Shown here in pieces: positions 63,178-64,000 of a stretch of DNA of 64,000 bases. The DNA is from Sporothrix humicola. Its lineage: Eukaryota; Ascomycota; Sordariomycetes; Ophiostomatales; Ophiostomataceae. The notes beneath the pieces are model-generated. The model was not told where the DNA came from, ran no database searches, and saw only the letters and a list, made by a program, of their open reading frames with translations. Positions within the stretch are counted from its first letter, which is position 1; every line of letters starts with the position of its first letter. The position numbers and the translations under genes were made by a program. Location of the stretch: the NCBI GenBank assembly GCA_021396245.1, contig WNYE01000133.1, forward strand, positions 1 to 64,000, read 5' to 3'.

Positions 63178-64000
63178 TCATACCGCCAACGCCTTGATGT
63201 CCGCTTGGATGTCCTCCAGCGACTGGTCGGCATCCACCGGCACGACGTCGTCCTCGTCGACCTGGACTGGCTCGTAAATGCCGACCTGGCCGGCGACCAT
63301 TTGCTCGGTCATGTAGTGTCCTGTGCGGAGGGCGACGCGGTCGTACAAGACCTGGGGAGGGGCTTGAAGGTCGATAAAGACCACGCTCAGGCCAGTCTCA
63401 GTCAGTTTGCGCAAGGCATCCCGGTAGCTTCGCCGCAGAGCCGAGCAAGTGACGACGAAGTCGCGGTCGACTGTCTTTTGGGTAACGTCCTTTCTGATGC
63501 GACCCAGCCACGCCCAACGGTCGTTGTCTGTCAAGGCCTTGCCGGCGCCCATTTGTGCGCGCGCTTCGGGCGTGTGGATGGCGTTGCCTTCGATGAAGCT
63601 GGCGTTGAGACGGGCCGCTAGGGCTTCACCCACAGTCGTCTTGCCGCAGCCGCAGGGGCCGCACACAATGACCACCTTTCTGCCGGTTGTCGCGGCCGGC
63701 TCCCACCTCTTCCGGAACTCTGAAATAAAGCGCGCGACGACCTGCTGATCGAGCACCGGCGCCGCCGCCAGCGCGGGCGACAGGCGGCAGGCCATGTCGG
63801 TGGCATAAGTCTTGGACGGCTTGAACTCGCTGTCATCCCTATCGTACTTGCCCGCGAAAAAGTCGACGAGCTTCACCGGGGGATTGGCCACTGGGTCGGG
63901 GTTGCTCTCCCTGAGCCGCTGCACCCACTCTTTTGGCGAGAGTTCATCAAACTGCAGGCCGGCGGCGTGGAGGGCGGGCAACAAGTCCGCGGTCCAGTCG
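63178..64000 (-). CDS. NRPS-like enzyme C-terminus fused to a gluconokinase domain (partial at the window edge)
   Basis: One uninterrupted frame enters from the right edge. The first ~90 visible residues (DWTADLLPALHAAGLQF, EWVQRLRESNPDPVANPPVKLVDFFAGKY) match the end of the reductase-type domain of fungal NRPS-like (A-T-R) enzymes, as I recall that family. The same chain then continues into a complete gluconokinase domain: P-loop GPCGCGKTT (about 63636-63660), FIEGNAIHTPEARAQMGAGKALTDNDRWAWL, TCSALRRSYRD, LQAPPQVLYDRVALRTGHYM and VDADQSLEDI at the end. Gluconokinase makes 6-phosphogluconate from gluconate and ATP. In the family I recall FIEGDD-H; here it is FIEGNAIH, so substrate contacts may differ. 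The N-terminal part of the gene lies beyond 64000. Confidence 0.85.
   Translation of the reverse strand, partial: DWTADLLPALHAAGLQFDELSPKEWVQRLRESNPDPVANPPVKLVDFFAGKYDRDDSEFKPSKTYATDMACRLSPALAAAPVLDQQVVARFISEFRKRWEPAATTGRKVVIVCGPCGCGKTTVGEALAARLNASFIEGNAIHTPEARAQMGAGKALTDNDRWAWLGRIRKDVTQKTVDRDFVVTCSALRRSYRDALRKLTETGLSVVFIDLQAPPQVLYDRVALRTGHYMTEQMVAGQVGIYEPVQVDEDDVVPVDADQSLEDIQADIKALAV

Noticed and set aside
1..64000. CRISPR arrays, bacterial operons or prokaryotic defence systems
   Set aside because: Spliceosomal introns, mitochondrial presequences and fungal regulators show nuclear fungal DNA. No direct repeats with spacer arrangement were seen.

Overview
The window reads as nuclear DNA of a filamentous ascomycete (Pezizomycotina, perhaps a Sordariomycete). 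Genes are well separated and intron-poor. The few introns are 60-160 bp with CTAAC-like branch points. Complex I subunits are present, which excludes budding yeasts that lack complex I. Short AT-rich islands carry C-to-T and G-to-A changes of the kind left by repeat-induced point mutation (RIP). I cannot name the species from sequence alone.

Bases 1-11,000 form an accessory, decaying region. It starts with tRNA-Gly(GCC), followed by an FHA-protein kinase gene of a family expanded in fungi (no clean start codon here). Then comes a tandem family of proteins I do not recognise, all on the minus strand: an intact copy (9501-10955), two damaged copies (3899-5667 and 6929-8739) and two fragments (424-621 and about 3240-3337). 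All end in basic KRRR-type tails that look like nuclear localisation signals.

Bases 11,700-42,000 are mostly core-type genes with very large spacers: a DUF1479 dioxygenase-fold protein, a GFA-domain protein, a secreted Gly/Pro-rich precursor with four Kex2 sites, an SDR enzyme, a four-helix membrane protein, a conserved fungal protein of unknown role, the complex I subunit NUIM/NDUFS8, mitochondrial acyl carrier protein (also a complex I subunit) and a two-finger CCCH protein. Many spacers are strongly pyrimidine-rich on the strand of the gene they precede, suggesting kilobase-long promoter/leader regions.

Bases 42,700-54,100 hold a Zn2Cys6 regulator broken into a GH2 beta-galactosidase that lacks its N-terminus, a second identical tRNA-Gly in the opposite orientation, an APH-type kinase-fold protein, an F-box protein and a ferroportin-like transporter. 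Bases 54,100-64,000 hold the RNA polymerase II CTD phosphatase FCP1, a secreted Ser/Thr-rich protein and, at the right edge, the 3' part of a gene joining the C-terminal segment of an NRPS-like enzyme to a gluconokinase domain.

The best leads are the undescribed tandem nuclear-type family, the NRPS-like/gluconokinase fusion, the collagen-like Kex2 precursor and the regulator/beta-galactosidase junction.
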